A DNA stretch of 62,020 nucleotides. It comes from JAAZKO01 sp964432115. Its GTDB lineage: Bacteria; Patescibacteriota; Microgenomatia; UBA1400; PJMF01. Shown here one piece after another: positions 49,373 to 58,079 of the stretch; the stretch's first letter is position 1; every line of letters starts with the position of its first letter. The translations under genes were made by a program, and so were the position numbers. The notes beneath the pieces are model-generated. The model did no database searches. It was not told the origin of the DNA and worked only from the letters and a program-made list of their open reading frames with translations. The DNA lies in assembly GCA_964432115.1 (NCBI GenBank), contig CAYSMC010000024.1:1-62020 (forward strand). The letters run 5' to 3'.

Positions 49373-50273
49373 TTTTTAACAACTCATTTTGTTTATGAGG
49401 AAAAAGATGGTGCATTTTTTCAGGTGTCCACTGACCATCTTTATTAAAATACATCTTTTCAGCTTCTTGAGGATTAATTTCAAAATCTCTTAAAAATTTT
49501 ATCCAAGCGATGCTCTCATCAGTACCAGCCAGAATAATGGATATTCTAAAAGCACTCGTGCCTTTTTCTTTATAGGTGGCTAGAGCAGTATAATAATGAG
49601 TAGCTGCTTCATCAAATTGTTCTAGGAAAAAATTACTGCTACTTAGAACATGTAAGCATTCATGATAAATGATTGCCCATAAAGTTTTTTTTAACATCTC
49701 TGCTTTAAGCTCCTCACCATCAGACTCCTTTTTTTTAAATACTATGTTGTTTAATGATTTATCGGTTATTCTTGTATGAAATGGAATAAAATCAGCTAAA
49801 AACTCAATCATTTTCTCCCGATCATCTGGTAGGCTAAATTGTTTTCTTTTAATTAGTTTGTAAATTGCGATTAATTTGGGATCAGTAATGTCATTTGCTA
49901 TCAGTTCTTGATTAAATAAAATTAACCCCTTTCTTAATGTCATCGCATAATTAGATTGCATATTAATTTCACTACTATAAGTGTTAGTGAAAGTTACGAA
50001 ATCATCATTGTTAAGGAAAAAGGCTTTTTTATTGCCCAGTAATGAAAAATATGTTTGTGATAATTGACTGGCTTTATCAAAATAATCTTTAGTTACCACT
50101 TGATAAGCATCTTGGAAAACTTGTTGCCGGTCTAGATCAAGTAATTCTGGTGCTTCATTAAAATTGCTAATTAGATCATAAGCCAAAGAATCCATTTGTG
50201 CTTTATGAGCAAGCACGCTGTTATAACTCGCTAATTCTTGATCTTCTTCTTGTTGATCTTTTTGAATAGCCAT
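49332..50273 (-). CDS. HExxH putative zinc metallopeptidase-like protein
   Basis: A 313-residue soluble protein. The helix 'LWAIIYHECLHVLSSSNFFLEQFDEAATHYYTAL' carries HECLH and a downstream Glu in 'DEAATHYY', fitting a gluzincin-type metal site (H-E-x-x-H...E). The remainder is helical and not recognised, with an acidic N-terminus. There is no signal peptide, so it may act in the cytoplasm or be released by another route. It converges with the deacetylase-like gene and overlaps its end by 41 nt, which is unusual in this window. Confidence 0.6.
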   Translation of the reverse strand: MAIQKDQQEEDQELASYNSVLAHKAQMDSLAYDLISNFNEAPELLDLDRQQVFQDAYQVVTKDYFDKASQLSQTYFSLLGNKKAFFLNNDDFVTFTNTYSSEINMQSNYAMTLRKGLILFNQELIANDITDPKLIAIYKLIKRKQFSLPDDREKMIEFLADFIPFHTRITDKSLNNIVFKKKESDGEELKAEMLKKTLWAIIYHECLHVLSSSNFFLEQFDEAATHYYTALATYKEKGTSAFRISIILAGTDESIAWIKFLRDFEINPQEAEKMYFNKDGQWTPEKMHHLFPHKQNELLKIMKAPSLSQFLAQ

Positions 50274-50515
50274 AATTAATTCTTAACTCAATTATAAATT
50301 AACAATGCTTGATATAGTAGTATTAAGTTGGGTTTGTTAGATTGGCACTAAAACTTTGGATTAGATTGTCAAATATACAAAGAATCTAACAAATTAGCAC
50401 AAGAAGATTAAGCTTTAACCGCTAAATTTTCCCGAGATAAAAAATTGCTTGAAAGAAAAATAGCTTTTTTTTGGTATTACAGTTAGATACAAGTTGTAAA
50501 CAGAAAGGAGGTAAA

Positions 50516-50908
50516 ATGTTAAAAAAGCAAATAATTTCCCTAGGAGTGCTAAGTCTATTGACCACTGGAGTTTTTTTATTCCCCAAAGTCGCTGATGCTT
50601 ATCGTGGTGACCCTAGTATTGAGGGTCCAAATTGCACTGCTGAACGACATGAGGCTATGACTACTGCTTTTGCCAATCTTGATTATTCAGCTTGGCAAGA
50701 ACTAATGAGTGGTCGAGGCAGAGTAGCGGAAGTGGTTAACGAAGAAAATTTTGCTAGGTTTGCAGAGGCTTATCAATTAACTCAAGAAGGTAAAGTTGAA
50801 GAAGCTAAACAAATTAGGGCAGAATTAGGTTTGGGACTTGGCAATGGTGCTGGCGTAGGTCAAGGTGCTAGTGAAGGTCAAGGTCAGATGAAACGTTACA
50901 ATCGCTAA
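50516..50908 (+). CDS. Small exported protein preceding an ECF sigma operon
   Basis: The start is the ATG at 50516, supported by the strong Shine-Dalgarno AGAAAGGAGG; the longer frame lacks one. The 130-residue product has a signal peptide ('LKKQIISLGVLSLLTTGVFLFPKVADA', cleavage probably after ADA), a helical segment with 'CTAERHEAMTTAFANLDYSAWQELM ... FARFAEAYQLTQEGKVEEAKQIRAELGL' and a Gly-rich tail. It resembles small periplasmic helical proteins found beside ECF sigma factors, possibly metal or stress sensors. A terminator separates it from the sigma gene, so it is likely a separate unit, perhaps a target of that sigma. Confidence 0.7.
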   Translation: MLKKQIISLGVLSLLTTGVFLFPKVADAYRGDPSIEGPNCTAERHEAMTTAFANLDYSAWQELMSGRGRVAEVVNEENFARFAEAYQLTQEGKVEEAKQIRAELGLGLGNGAGVGQGASEGQGQMKRYNR

Positions 50909-50921
50909 ACGCTTTGTTCAA

Positions 50922-50955
50922 AAAAAGCCCTTTTATTTGTTTAAGTGGGCTTTTT
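50922..50955 (+). terminator. Intrinsic terminator after the small exported protein
   Basis: Stem AAAAAGCCC (50922-50930)/GGGCTTTTT (50947-50955) with a 16-nt loop and a terminal T-run. Confidence 0.8.
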
Positions 50956-51001
50956 GACTTTTTAGCCAGAATTAAATATATAATAGTTGTGATTAATAGT
51001 T

Positions 51002-51547
51002 ATGATAGATTATAAAAAATTAGCTGATGAAGAGCTAGTGAGCTTGGTCAGAGATCAAGATCAGGAACTATATCGTTACTTGATTGATCGTTATCAGGCT
51101 AAATTATTGCGTTACGCTGTCTATTTAACTGATGATGATCGGGCAGCAGACGTAGTACAGGAGGCTTTTATTAAAGCTTTTGTTAATTTGCAATCTTTTA
51201 ATACAAAAAAAAAGTTTAGTAGTTGGTTGTATCGTATTACGCACAATGAAGCGATGAATATACTAAATCACCATAAACAAGAAGTATCTATCCTACAAGA
51301 TGTCGATTTTGCCAGCGAGATTGATTTGGAAGATGATTTGATTAAAAAAGAATTGGTAAGTCGGGCTAAAAAATGTTTGGCGCAAATGCCAGTTATTTAT
51401 AAAGAGGTTTTGACCCTCTATTATTTGGAAGAGCAATCTTATGAGGAAATTGGTGATATTTTACGAATAGCTATTGGCACGGTTGGTACCAGACTAAATC
51501 GGGCTAAAATTATTATGAAAAAAATATGTCAAAAACAAAAAAAGTAG
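51002..51547 (+). CDS. ECF-type RNA polymerase sigma factor (sigma-70 family)
   Basis: The 181-residue protein contains region 2 ('LYRYLIDRYQAKLLRYAVYLTDDDRAADVVQEAFIKAFVNLQSFNTKKKFSSWLYRITHNEAMNILN') and region 4 ('LAQMPVIYKEVLTLYYLEEQSYEEIGDILRIAIGTVGTRLNRAKIIMKKI'), joined by a short acidic linker, the standard two-domain ECF layout without regions 1 and 3. The helix-turn-helix in region 4 is intact. It overlaps the next gene by 22 nt, an arrangement typical of a sigma factor with its membrane anti-sigma. Confidence 0.93.
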   Translation: MIDYKKLADEELVSLVRDQDQELYRYLIDRYQAKLLRYAVYLTDDDRAADVVQEAFIKAFVNLQSFNTKKKFSSWLYRITHNEAMNILNHHKQEVSILQDVDFASEIDLEDDLIKKELVSRAKKCLAQMPVIYKEVLTLYYLEEQSYEEIGDILRIAIGTVGTRLNRAKIIMKKICQKQKK

Positions 51548-52083
51548 AAATACAGAAAACATCAGCGCAACAAACTAGCAATTTTAGTCAAAAAATTATG
51601 GCTAAGGTGAAAGCAGGTGAAATTAACATGAAACCTAAATGGCATTTTGTTTTGGGTTCTAGTTTACTGTTTTTTGCTGTAGTGCTTTTAATAGTATTAG
51701 CAGTTTTTCTTTTTAATTTAACTTTATTTATCTTGCGTCGTCAGGGACCGATGCAACTCTGGCGTTTAGAAGTGCTTGTTAGTAATTTACCATTGTGGAT
51801 ACCGGTTTTAGCCATTGTTGCATTGTGGGGCGGAATTAAATTATTAAAAAAATATGATTTTGCTTATAAGAAGAATTTTTTACTAATTATTGCTAGTTTG
51901 GTGATGGCAATTGTTTTAGCCGCATGGGCTATTGATAGTTTGGGATTTAATGAATTTTGGTCAAGAAAAGAACCGATGCGCCGTTTTTACCAAAATTTAG
52001 ATTCAGCTATTAGGGATAATGAAAGTAGAAATTTTGAAAATACACCAAAAAAAGGTAACGGCAAACAATTTTTATTAAATTAA
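51526..52083 (+). CDS. Membrane protein, probable anti-sigma factor
   Basis: The 185-residue protein has a cytoplasmic N-terminal region of about 40 residues ('QTSNFSQKIMAKVKAGEINMKPKWHF'), three membrane helices (about 42-70, 85-105 and 115-135) and a polar tail. No zinc-finger HxxxCxxC of classical anti-sigma factors is present, but translational overlap with the ECF sigma gene and the short N-terminal helix before the membrane support the assignment. The signal it responds to is unknown. Confidence 0.65.
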   Translation: MSKTKKVEIQKTSAQQTSNFSQKIMAKVKAGEINMKPKWHFVLGSSLLFFAVVLLIVLAVFLFNLTLFILRRQGPMQLWRLEVLVSNLPLWIPVLAIVALWGGIKLLKKYDFAYKKNFLLIIASLVMAIVLAAWAIDSLGFNEFWSRKEPMRRFYQNLDSAIRDNESRNFENTPKKGNGKQFLLN

Positions 52084-52108
52084 CGAACTTACTAAATTAA
52101 CAAACTTG

Positions 52109-52723
52109 CTAAACGAGTAGATTAGTTAGTAAATTTAAAATGGGGCCAAGTAGCTGAACCACTGCAGATTGACCATTAAAAATAGGTAAAATTAGAAATA
52201 ACAAAATAAACTGACCATAACGTTCCATAGTTACTTCATATTCAAGACTACTTTCTCTGGGTAAAATGGCTCTCATGATCTTTCCACCATCGAGTGGGTA
52301 AACTGGTAGCAGATTGAATAAGGCCAAGGCAAGATTAATGTGAATTAAAAATTCAGCAAATACGGTAATTAAATCATTACCAATTAAGCGATTTAGTAAA
52401 GCTAATAAAAGAGCAATTAAAATATTAGTGAGTGGTCCGGCAACAGCAATAATAGCGGTGTCGCGGATAGGAGATTTAAGATTATAAGGGTCGTAGGGGG
52501 CCGCCTTGCCCCAGCCAAAACCAGTCAAGATGATAAGCACAGTCCCCAGTGGATCTAGATGAGCGCGTGGATCAAACGTCAGGCGGCCCCTCACTCTTGG
52601 AGTGGGATCGCCCAATTTATCAGTGACATAGCAGTGTGCCGCCTCATGCAAGCTAATAGATAATAACAAGCCAATTAAAATTAAAAAGAAAGCTAATGGA
52701 TTGCTAAACAATAATCCGAGCAT
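52109..52723 (-). CDS. Site-2 protease family (M50) membrane zinc metalloprotease
   Basis: The 204-residue polytopic protease has the catalytic HEAAH at residues 26-30 in the first helix ('LSISLHEAAHCYVTDKLGDPTPRVRGRLTFDP'). The third metal ligand is in 'LFNLLPVYPLDGGKIM' (the family's N-x-x-P-x-x-x-L-D-G). It is a short form without PDZ domains, like the many small M50 proteins of bacteria. It may cleave membrane-bound regulators; the adjacent sigma/anti-sigma pair is an attractive but unproven substrate. Confidence 0.9.
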   Translation of the reverse strand: MLGLLFSNPLAFFLILIGLLLSISLHEAAHCYVTDKLGDPTPRVRGRLTFDPRAHLDPLGTVLIILTGFGWGKAAPYDPYNLKSPIRDTAIIAVAGPLTNILIALLLALLNRLIGNDLITVFAEFLIHINLALALFNLLPVYPLDGGKIMRAILPRESSLEYEVTMERYGQFILLFLILPIFNGQSAVVQLLGPILNLLTNLLV

Positions 52724-52800
52724 TGTTCTATTTTACTATATATAGCAAATGGTCAATACTAGTTTTTAAACTTGAGCTAATTGCAGAAAGGATCGCTCCA

Positions 52801-52809
52801 TGTTAAAAT
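52801..52809 (+). promoter_or_regulatory. Promoter of rpmB (leaderless)
   Basis: Extended -10 TGT-TAAAAT, with TTGCAG at 52781-52786 as -35 (17-bp spacer), ends 8 nt before the ATG at 52818. Confidence 0.65.
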
Positions 52810-52817
52810 TCCTTTCT

Positions 52818-53048
52818 ATGAAAAAAGCTCAAATTAGTCAGCTAGTCAAGAAATTTCCCAAAGTATCTCATACTGGACATAACGTTTCTCACGCCAAAAA
52901 CAGAACTAAGCGTCAATTTAAATATAATTTACACTCAGTCACCGTCGTGTTAGATGGGGTTAAGAAAAAAATTAGAGTACCCACTAGTCAGTTGCGCCAG
53001 TTAAAAAAAGCTGGTTTAACTACTCATTATCAAAAACCGACTGAATAA
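52818..53048 (+). CDS. rpmB: 50S ribosomal protein L28
   Basis: A 76-residue L28 with the hallmark 'VSHTGHNVSHAKNRTKRQFKYNLHSV' and the C-terminal 'VTVVLDGVKKKIRVPTSQLRQLKKAGL'. The N-terminus lacks the Cys pairs of the zinc-binding form. The ATG at 52818 (MKKAQISQ) is chosen because the longer frame starts inside the -10 element. It is convergent with fmt, with 2 nt between the stop codons. Confidence 0.95.
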   Translation: MKKAQISQLVKKFPKVSHTGHNVSHAKNRTKRQFKYNLHSVTVVLDGVKKKIRVPTSQLRQLKKAGLTTHYQKPTE

Positions 53049-53050
53049 TT

Positions 53051-54127
53051 TTATTTAATCAGATTTTTCAGCTGTTTAAACTGGCATGGTTCTTTACCAG
53101 CCACTTGCACTTTTTTGAGAACCAAGCGTTGACCACTCAGCAATTTTTCTATTTTACAACTAAGAATTTTTAATCTTTGATCACCTTTGTGAGTAGGTAC
53201 AATTGTCCACAATCCAGGCCAAGGTTGAAAAGCTTGGCACGCATTTTTGACAAATTGCATTTGTTCTAAAATAGTGAGTGGGTAATTGCCTAAAATTCCC
53301 TGACCAGCCAGTAATTGGCTTAAGAGTGCTTCTTTTTGACTACTCAAAGACGACTTATTTTCACTTAGAGAATGTACTTGAGTTGTTGGTGTAAGAGTTG
53401 TAAGTTTTTTTAATTGTGACCAAGGCAGATAAGCATCTGTTTTACTCAAGCGTTGAGCGAAGGGGGTGGGTGATGGTTTGGGTTGGGGAACACTGGCTAA
53501 TTGACCCTCAACAAATTGCTTAATGTTTTTGACCAAAGATTTATTAATCAGTTGAAAAGCATATTGATAATATTCTGTTAATGTCCAATCTTCTTGGATA
53601 GTGAATTTTTTCTGAACAATAATATCGCCAGCATCGAGTTCTTGACTAACAGTCATCAGCGTGACGGCAGTTTGTGTACCACTAATTGTTTGTTCTTGCC
53701 AGGGTCGTTGAAAATCTTTAAATAAGATAGCAAATTGGCCAGGAGAACTACCGCGCCAACGTGGCAACAGAGAAGGATGAATATTAAGCGCATCAATTTT
53801 AGGAAAAGCTAAAAGCCAATCGGGCACAAAATAACCAAAATCAACTATTAATAGTATATCAACTTCTTGAGCGCGGATTTGTTTCTTAAGCTGAAGATTT
53901 TTGAGATTGTCTGGAACTAAAAATGTGTTAATTTTTTCTGCCTTGGCCCATTGGGCGAGAGGATTAATAGTTAATAATTGGCTGCGACCCACTTTTTTAG
54001 GTGGTGGGGTTAGTATCCACCTTAGATCAAAGATTGGACTTTTGGCCAATCTTTCAGCAATTATTTGACTATAGTGAGTTGATCCAGCGATAGCCAAACG
54101 ATAAGTTTTGGAAAGTCGAGTGGTCAT
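53051..54127 (-). CDS. fmt: Methionyl-tRNA formyltransferase
   Basis: It formylates initiator Met-tRNA using 10-formyl-THF. The N-terminal catalytic domain shows 'RLAIAGSTHYSQIIAERLAKS', the family signature 'ALNIHPSLLPRWRGSSPGQFAILFKD' (SLLPxxRG; N-x-H-P-S), and 'QTAVTLMTVSQELDAGDIIVQKKF' with the catalytic Asp. The C-terminal OB-like domain is longer and more Gln/Ser-rich than usual (total 358 residues, against about 315). It lies 13 nt downstream of def, the common fmt-def pairing that adds and removes the formyl group. Confidence 0.95.
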   Translation of the reverse strand: MTTRLSKTYRLAIAGSTHYSQIIAERLAKSPIFDLRWILTPPPKKVGRSQLLTINPLAQWAKAEKINTFLVPDNLKNLQLKKQIRAQEVDILLIVDFGYFVPDWLLAFPKIDALNIHPSLLPRWRGSSPGQFAILFKDFQRPWQEQTISGTQTAVTLMTVSQELDAGDIIVQKKFTIQEDWTLTEYYQYAFQLINKSLVKNIKQFVEGQLASVPQPKPSPTPFAQRLSKTDAYLPWSQLKKLTTLTPTTQVHSLSENKSSLSSQKEALLSQLLAGQGILGNYPLTILEQMQFVKNACQAFQPWPGLWTIVPTHKGDQRLKILSCKIEKLLSGQRLVLKKVQVAGKEPCQFKQLKNLIK

Positions 54128-54140
54128 GTTAATCTTTGAT

Positions 54141-54737
54141 TTAAAAATTTGCTAAAATTTCTCGATCTTCAAGCTCTACCCACTGATCCTGTTCAATAAT
54201 GTAGGCTGGTAAATCGTTTTCTAAGAGATGGTCGGTAAATAAAATGCCCTGTAGATGATCATATTCATGTTGAATTACCCTGGCCAGAAAATCTTGATAT
54301 TTTTCTTTTATTTTGACTACTTGTCCCTGTTGATTGATCTTTTGATATTCAATTTCTACCCATTCCCAACGAGGTACGGGGCCATAAATTTTGGGAATTG
54401 ATAAACAACCTTCAAAATGCTCACTTTCTTTGAGCAATATCTTGTTTTGGCTATGAGCCGTAATCTGGGGATTGATAAAAGCTATCAATTGTTCTGGTTT
54501 TTGTCTTTTGTTGTCCTTTGCGTCTTGCTGGCCTCGATTGCGTCCAGAAGGGCGTATGATAAAGATTTGCCAAGATTTATTGACTTGAGGGGCAGCTAAA
54601 CCCACTCCTTCAGGATCTTTTTCTAGTAGTAGTTGTTGTTTAAGGCGTTCTGTAAATTTTATGAGTCGTTTGTCAAATTTTTCGACTGAATTAGCCACCC
54701 GACGCAAAGTTGGATGGGGAGCACTAATAACTTTCAT
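54141..54737 (-). CDS. def: Peptide deformylase
   Basis: A metalloenzyme removing N-formyl groups from nascent proteins. Motif 1 is 'EGVGLAAPQVNKSWQIF' (GxGLAAPQ), motif 2 'EGCLSIPKIYG' (EGCLS, metal Cys) and motif 3 'VIQHEYDHLQGILFTDHL' (QHExDHLxG). All metal and catalytic residues are present. An insertion rich in Arg/Gln/Lys ('SGRNRGQQDAKDNKRQKPEQ') lies between motifs 1 and 2. The start is the ATG at 54737 (MKVISAPHPTLRRV), 6 nt after a perfect TATAAT; the longer frame would start in that box. fmt follows at 13 nt. Confidence 0.96.
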   Translation of the reverse strand: MKVISAPHPTLRRVANSVEKFDKRLIKFTERLKQQLLLEKDPEGVGLAAPQVNKSWQIFIIRPSGRNRGQQDAKDNKRQKPEQLIAFINPQITAHSQNKILLKESEHFEGCLSIPKIYGPVPRWEWVEIEYQKINQQGQVVKIKEKYQDFLARVIQHEYDHLQGILFTDHLLENDLPAYIIEQDQWVELEDREILANF

Positions 54738-54743
54738 GGAAAT

Positions 54744-54749
54744 ATTATA
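54744..54749 (-). promoter_or_regulatory. -10 box of def-fmt (leaderless)
   Basis: On the minus strand TATAAT ends 6 nt before the def ATG at 54737. Confidence 0.65.
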
Positions 54750-54783
54750 CCCCAAAAGGCTTGTTTTATTAATCTTTATTCTT

Positions 54784-56910
54784 TTATTCTACAGTTTGCG
54801 CTGCTAGGGCTTGTTTCGCCAAATTGTTGTTTGGGTCGATCTTATCCAATATGTATTGATAATAATTTGTGGCTTCAGCTGTTTTGCCTTGTAAATCTAA
54901 AATTTGACCGAGAGCGAAGTAAGCTTGCCAATAATTAGCTTTGAGAGCTATGGTTTCTTCCAAGATTTTAATGGCCTGTTCTTGATTACCTAGTTTTTCT
55001 TCCACCAAAGCTAAATTATAGTAAAGTTTAGCTTCACTAGGTGACAGCGCAATCGCTTTTAGCAGACTATCTTTGGCAACCTGATAAAACCCATCATCAA
55101 GTTGGGCTAATCTGATGAAAATTTTTGCTCGACTTTTATGAAAATTAAGATGTACCGGATTAAGTTTTTGTACAAAATTGCTGGTTTCAATGGCTGCCTC
55201 AGCAAATTTAGCACTATTAGTTGCTTGGCCATCCTTAGCAAAATCTATGGCTAGAATACTATATTGGCTGGCTAATTCATCATAAAATAAAGCTTCTTGG
55301 GGAGATTGTTCAATGGCGTTTTGTATTAAGCTTAGACCAGTTTGCCAGTTACCGTCTTGGATATGATTTTTGGCATTATAAAAAAGATAATCTGCTCGCC
55401 AGATTCGCCAGAGAGCCATATTGCTTGCGATTACTATTGATAATAGAGCGACTATAAGCAGATATTGTGGCCAATGCAGGCTTTCTTTTTTAATCTTGGG
55501 CCAAATTATCTCTTCTTTGACGATCGCTGCAGCAAAAATGCTAAAGAGTAAATTACTAGTCACTGTCGAAAAACCGAAGAAATTACTAATAAACATGGCT
55601 ACGAGCGCACTCGCTAAAGCAATTTTTTGACTGCTTAGGTGTTTTTTTTGCCATTGTTTAAACAGAAAAATAAATAAGGCCACAAATAAATTAAGATAGC
55701 TAATTAAACCAACCAGCCCGGTGGTGGCCAAGAAATTTAACAATTCATTGTGTGCTTTATTGTATAAAAAATCCCATTCTGAGAGGAGATTATGCGCCAC
55801 CGGTCGATCTTGATAATAACTATAAGCAAATGTTTCCATTCCTGAGCCAAAAATGGGGTAACGTTGCCAAACTTTCCAAGCGCCTTCCCAAACTACTTTT
55901 CGAATATCGCTCGATTTAGAACCACCTGCTTCAACGTTGGAACTTGTTGGCTCTGTACTCATTTCACTTGTGACATCCAAACCTTCGGTCAGAGAACTTA
56001 AGATAGACTGATTGGCTTGAGTCAAACTTAAGTTTTGTCCAAAAATCATCAAGGCCACTAATATCAAGCCAATTGGTAACAATAATTGACCTAAATTTAG
56101 TTGTTTTTTAGCTTGATTCTGTAAAAATCGCTGAGCAATTATTTGCATCAGGGTTGCTAAACCAAGGGCTAAAATTCCTGATCGAGATTTGGTAAAAAAT
56201 AGGGCGATAGTTAACAACATTAATAGGAGTGCATAACAAATAATAGCAATTAACTGGTGATTTTCGCGTTTTTTTTGCATTGTTTGCCATAATTGCCAAA
56301 TGACCAGGGGTATAGTCATTAATAAAAAGCTAGCTAGCCAATTGGGTTGCCCAAAAGTGGCAAACACTCGATTTTGTACATCTTGCACCCAACAACTAAC
56401 ATCATATTTGCCAGTTACAATCAAACAGCTAAAAGAATGAGCAAAATGTTCAGGAATGGCATATAAACTAATCAATAAAGCGGCAAACAGTAAGTTTTTT
56501 AACAGTAAGTTCAATTGTTTTTTGTTAAGGTTATATTGAGCAGCGAAAAACAATGAAATATAGCTAATGATTGATAACAAACCACCATTAAACCGAGTGT
56601 AATAACCAAAAATTGAAGTACGCTGATGCATGGAAAAAATGGTGGCTAATAATTGAGAGATCAAAAACAAACCAACAATCAGATTTTGTGTTTTATTTTT
56701 CCATAACAATTTTCCTCTCACTAGAGAACGCAAGCCCCAGACAGCAACAATTAGACTTGTGAGGGCATACACAAAGATCATTTTGTTAAATTCAAACAGT
56801 TCTTGATTAAACCACGTAAAAACAAAGGGAGTAGCAAAAACTAAAATATTAAAAAAAGCAAAAATAATATTATGGAAATAGTCATCAATTTTTTGTCTTG
56901 GACTAGTCAT
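54784..56910 (-). CDS. O-antigen ligase-like membrane protein with C-terminal TPR repeats
   Basis: The 708-residue protein has about 11 membrane helices (residues 1-485) and the Wzy_C/WaaL signature in the large exported loop: 'VVWEGAWKVWQRYPIFGSGMETFAYSYYQDRPVAHNLLSEWDFLYNKAHNELLNFLATTGLVGLISY'. TPR-like repeats follow in the C-terminal third ('AKLYYNLALVEEKLGNQEQAIKILEETIALKANYWQAYFALGQILDLQGKTAEATNYYQYIL'). This O-antigen ligase/TPR fusion is common in CPR and Gram-positives, where it probably ligates or polymerises surface glycans or glycosylates proteins. The start at 56910 is chosen because the first ATG directly follows the TATACT box. Confidence 0.87.
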   Translation of the reverse strand: MTSPRQKIDDYFHNIIFAFFNILVFATPFVFTWFNQELFEFNKMIFVYALTSLIVAVWGLRSLVRGKLLWKNKTQNLIVGLFLISQLLATIFSMHQRTSIFGYYTRFNGGLLSIISYISLFFAAQYNLNKKQLNLLLKNLLFAALLISLYAIPEHFAHSFSCLIVTGKYDVSCWVQDVQNRVFATFGQPNWLASFLLMTIPLVIWQLWQTMQKKRENHQLIAIICYALLLMLLTIALFFTKSRSGILALGLATLMQIIAQRFLQNQAKKQLNLGQLLLPIGLILVALMIFGQNLSLTQANQSILSSLTEGLDVTSEMSTEPTSSNVEAGGSKSSDIRKVVWEGAWKVWQRYPIFGSGMETFAYSYYQDRPVAHNLLSEWDFLYNKAHNELLNFLATTGLVGLISYLNLFVALFIFLFKQWQKKHLSSQKIALASALVAMFISNFFGFSTVTSNLLFSIFAAAIVKEEIIWPKIKKESLHWPQYLLIVALLSIVIASNMALWRIWRADYLFYNAKNHIQDGNWQTGLSLIQNAIEQSPQEALFYDELASQYSILAIDFAKDGQATNSAKFAEAAIETSNFVQKLNPVHLNFHKSRAKIFIRLAQLDDGFYQVAKDSLLKAIALSPSEAKLYYNLALVEEKLGNQEQAIKILEETIALKANYWQAYFALGQILDLQGKTAEATNYYQYILDKIDPNNNLAKQALAAQTVE

Positions 56911-56919
56911 AATGGGCAT

Positions 56920-56925
56920 AGTATA
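56920..56925 (-). promoter_or_regulatory. -10 box of the O-antigen ligase-like gene (leaderless)
   Basis: On the minus strand TATACT ends 9 nt before the ATG at 56910. Confidence 0.5.
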
Positions 56926-56993
56926 ACGGATTTTCTGCTTCTTTTTACTCTTAATTTATGTTAAATTAAAGGAGTAAATAAGAAAGCCTGCCT

Positions 56994-58058
56994 ATGACCA
57001 ATATTCAAGATAATCAAAATCCTAAAGCTAAACCCAGCCAAGCTGAGGTTGATGAGTTATTAAAGCAACTTGAGGCTCTCAATCAAGAAATAGCCGCTAA
57101 AACGGTTGTTGATCAACCCCAATTAGCAGAAAAAAAAGATGAAACCGAAAAATTAGAAGCCCCACCGATTCCACCCGCCATTGACAGCAGTCAAGAAATA
57201 TCATTACCGGTTGGTGATAAAGCTAGTAGTGTTTCACCATCTAATGATCAAGAAACGACTCGAGCAAAAGAGTTAGATTTAGACAGCTTTATCGATGATC
57301 TAGAAGCAAAAATTGCTGAAAAAGACGAAAAAATCCAGGAGGAAGCAACAACCGATCAAGTTAAACCGGTTGAAGAGCAATCTCAGCCACAAGAATCAGC
57401 CGCTGTTGAAGAAAATTTTGCTCGTCAACGACCATCATTAGATTTATCAACTGTGGGAGGAGAAACAACTCCAAGTTTAACTTTAAAGGATGGGCAATTG
57501 GAAGAAAACAAAAGCAAAGAAACACCAAGTTTGACATTAACACCACCACCTGTCGCAGAACCGAAAGCATCTGTCGAACCCGTTACACCAACGCCATCTG
57601 CCAATCAAGGAACAGTTAATGAGGAAAATTTGGAGAGCCAAAATATTTTTACCATGTTGGGTTTAGAAAATTTGGAAGAAACAGAAAAAGAGGCCTTTTT
57701 AGCCGATCTGGAAAAGTTAATTTGGGATAATTTTATTGAAGTTGAATTACCACTATTATTAAATAATGAAGAAAGAACTCAAGCTGAGCAAATTTTAGCT
57801 GATAATTCTAAAACAGAAGACGAACGCAAAGAAGCTCTCTTAGTATATTTAGAAAAATTTGTACCTAATTTGGAAGAAGTAATGTATAAAAAGGCTTTGT
57901 CTCTGAAAAAAGAAATGTTTGAAGAGAGACTCAACAAACTGAGAAATCAGGCCACTGAGAACAATAATTTAAGTCTCATTGCCGATTTAGACCAGATACA
58001 AGAATTAATTGTTGCAAAACGATATAAGACCGCCACAGAACTTTTGAATAAAGCCTAA
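56994..58058 (+). CDS. Hypothetical protein with long disordered acidic N-terminus, upstream of the rod-shape genes
   Basis: The 354-residue protein begins with about 210 residues rich in Glu/Gln/Pro/Ser/Thr containing repeated 'PSLTLKDGQ' and 'TPSLTLTPPP'-like pieces. It ends in a helical domain ('NIFTMLGLENLEETEKEAFLADLEKLIWDNFIEVELPLLL ... LSLIADLDQIQELIVAKRYKTATELLNKA'). The C-terminal domain recurs in CPR proteins of unknown function. A GGAG Shine-Dalgarno precedes the ATG. It lies 21 nt before the eroded MreB gene and is probably co-transcribed with the mre genes, perhaps as a scaffold. Confidence 0.6.
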   Translation: MTNIQDNQNPKAKPSQAEVDELLKQLEALNQEIAAKTVVDQPQLAEKKDETEKLEAPPIPPAIDSSQEISLPVGDKASSVSPSNDQETTRAKELDLDSFIDDLEAKIAEKDEKIQEEATTDQVKPVEEQSQPQESAAVEENFARQRPSLDLSTVGGETTPSLTLKDGQLEENKSKETPSLTLTPPPVAEPKASVEPVTPTPSANQGTVNEENLESQNIFTMLGLENLEETEKEAFLADLEKLIWDNFIEVELPLLLNNEERTQAEQILADNSKTEDERKEALLVYLEKFVPNLEEVMYKKALSLKKEMFEERLNKLRNQATENNNLSLIADLDQIQELIVAKRYKTATELLNKA

Positions 58059-58079
58059 GTTTCTGCTAAGCTTTGATAT

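Noticed and set aside
55930..55950. Reverse-complement match to the repeat core (GTTGGAACTT) inside the O-antigen ligase gene
   Set aside because: Only 10 bases match, inside conserved coding sequence. One such match by chance is plausible in 62 kb.
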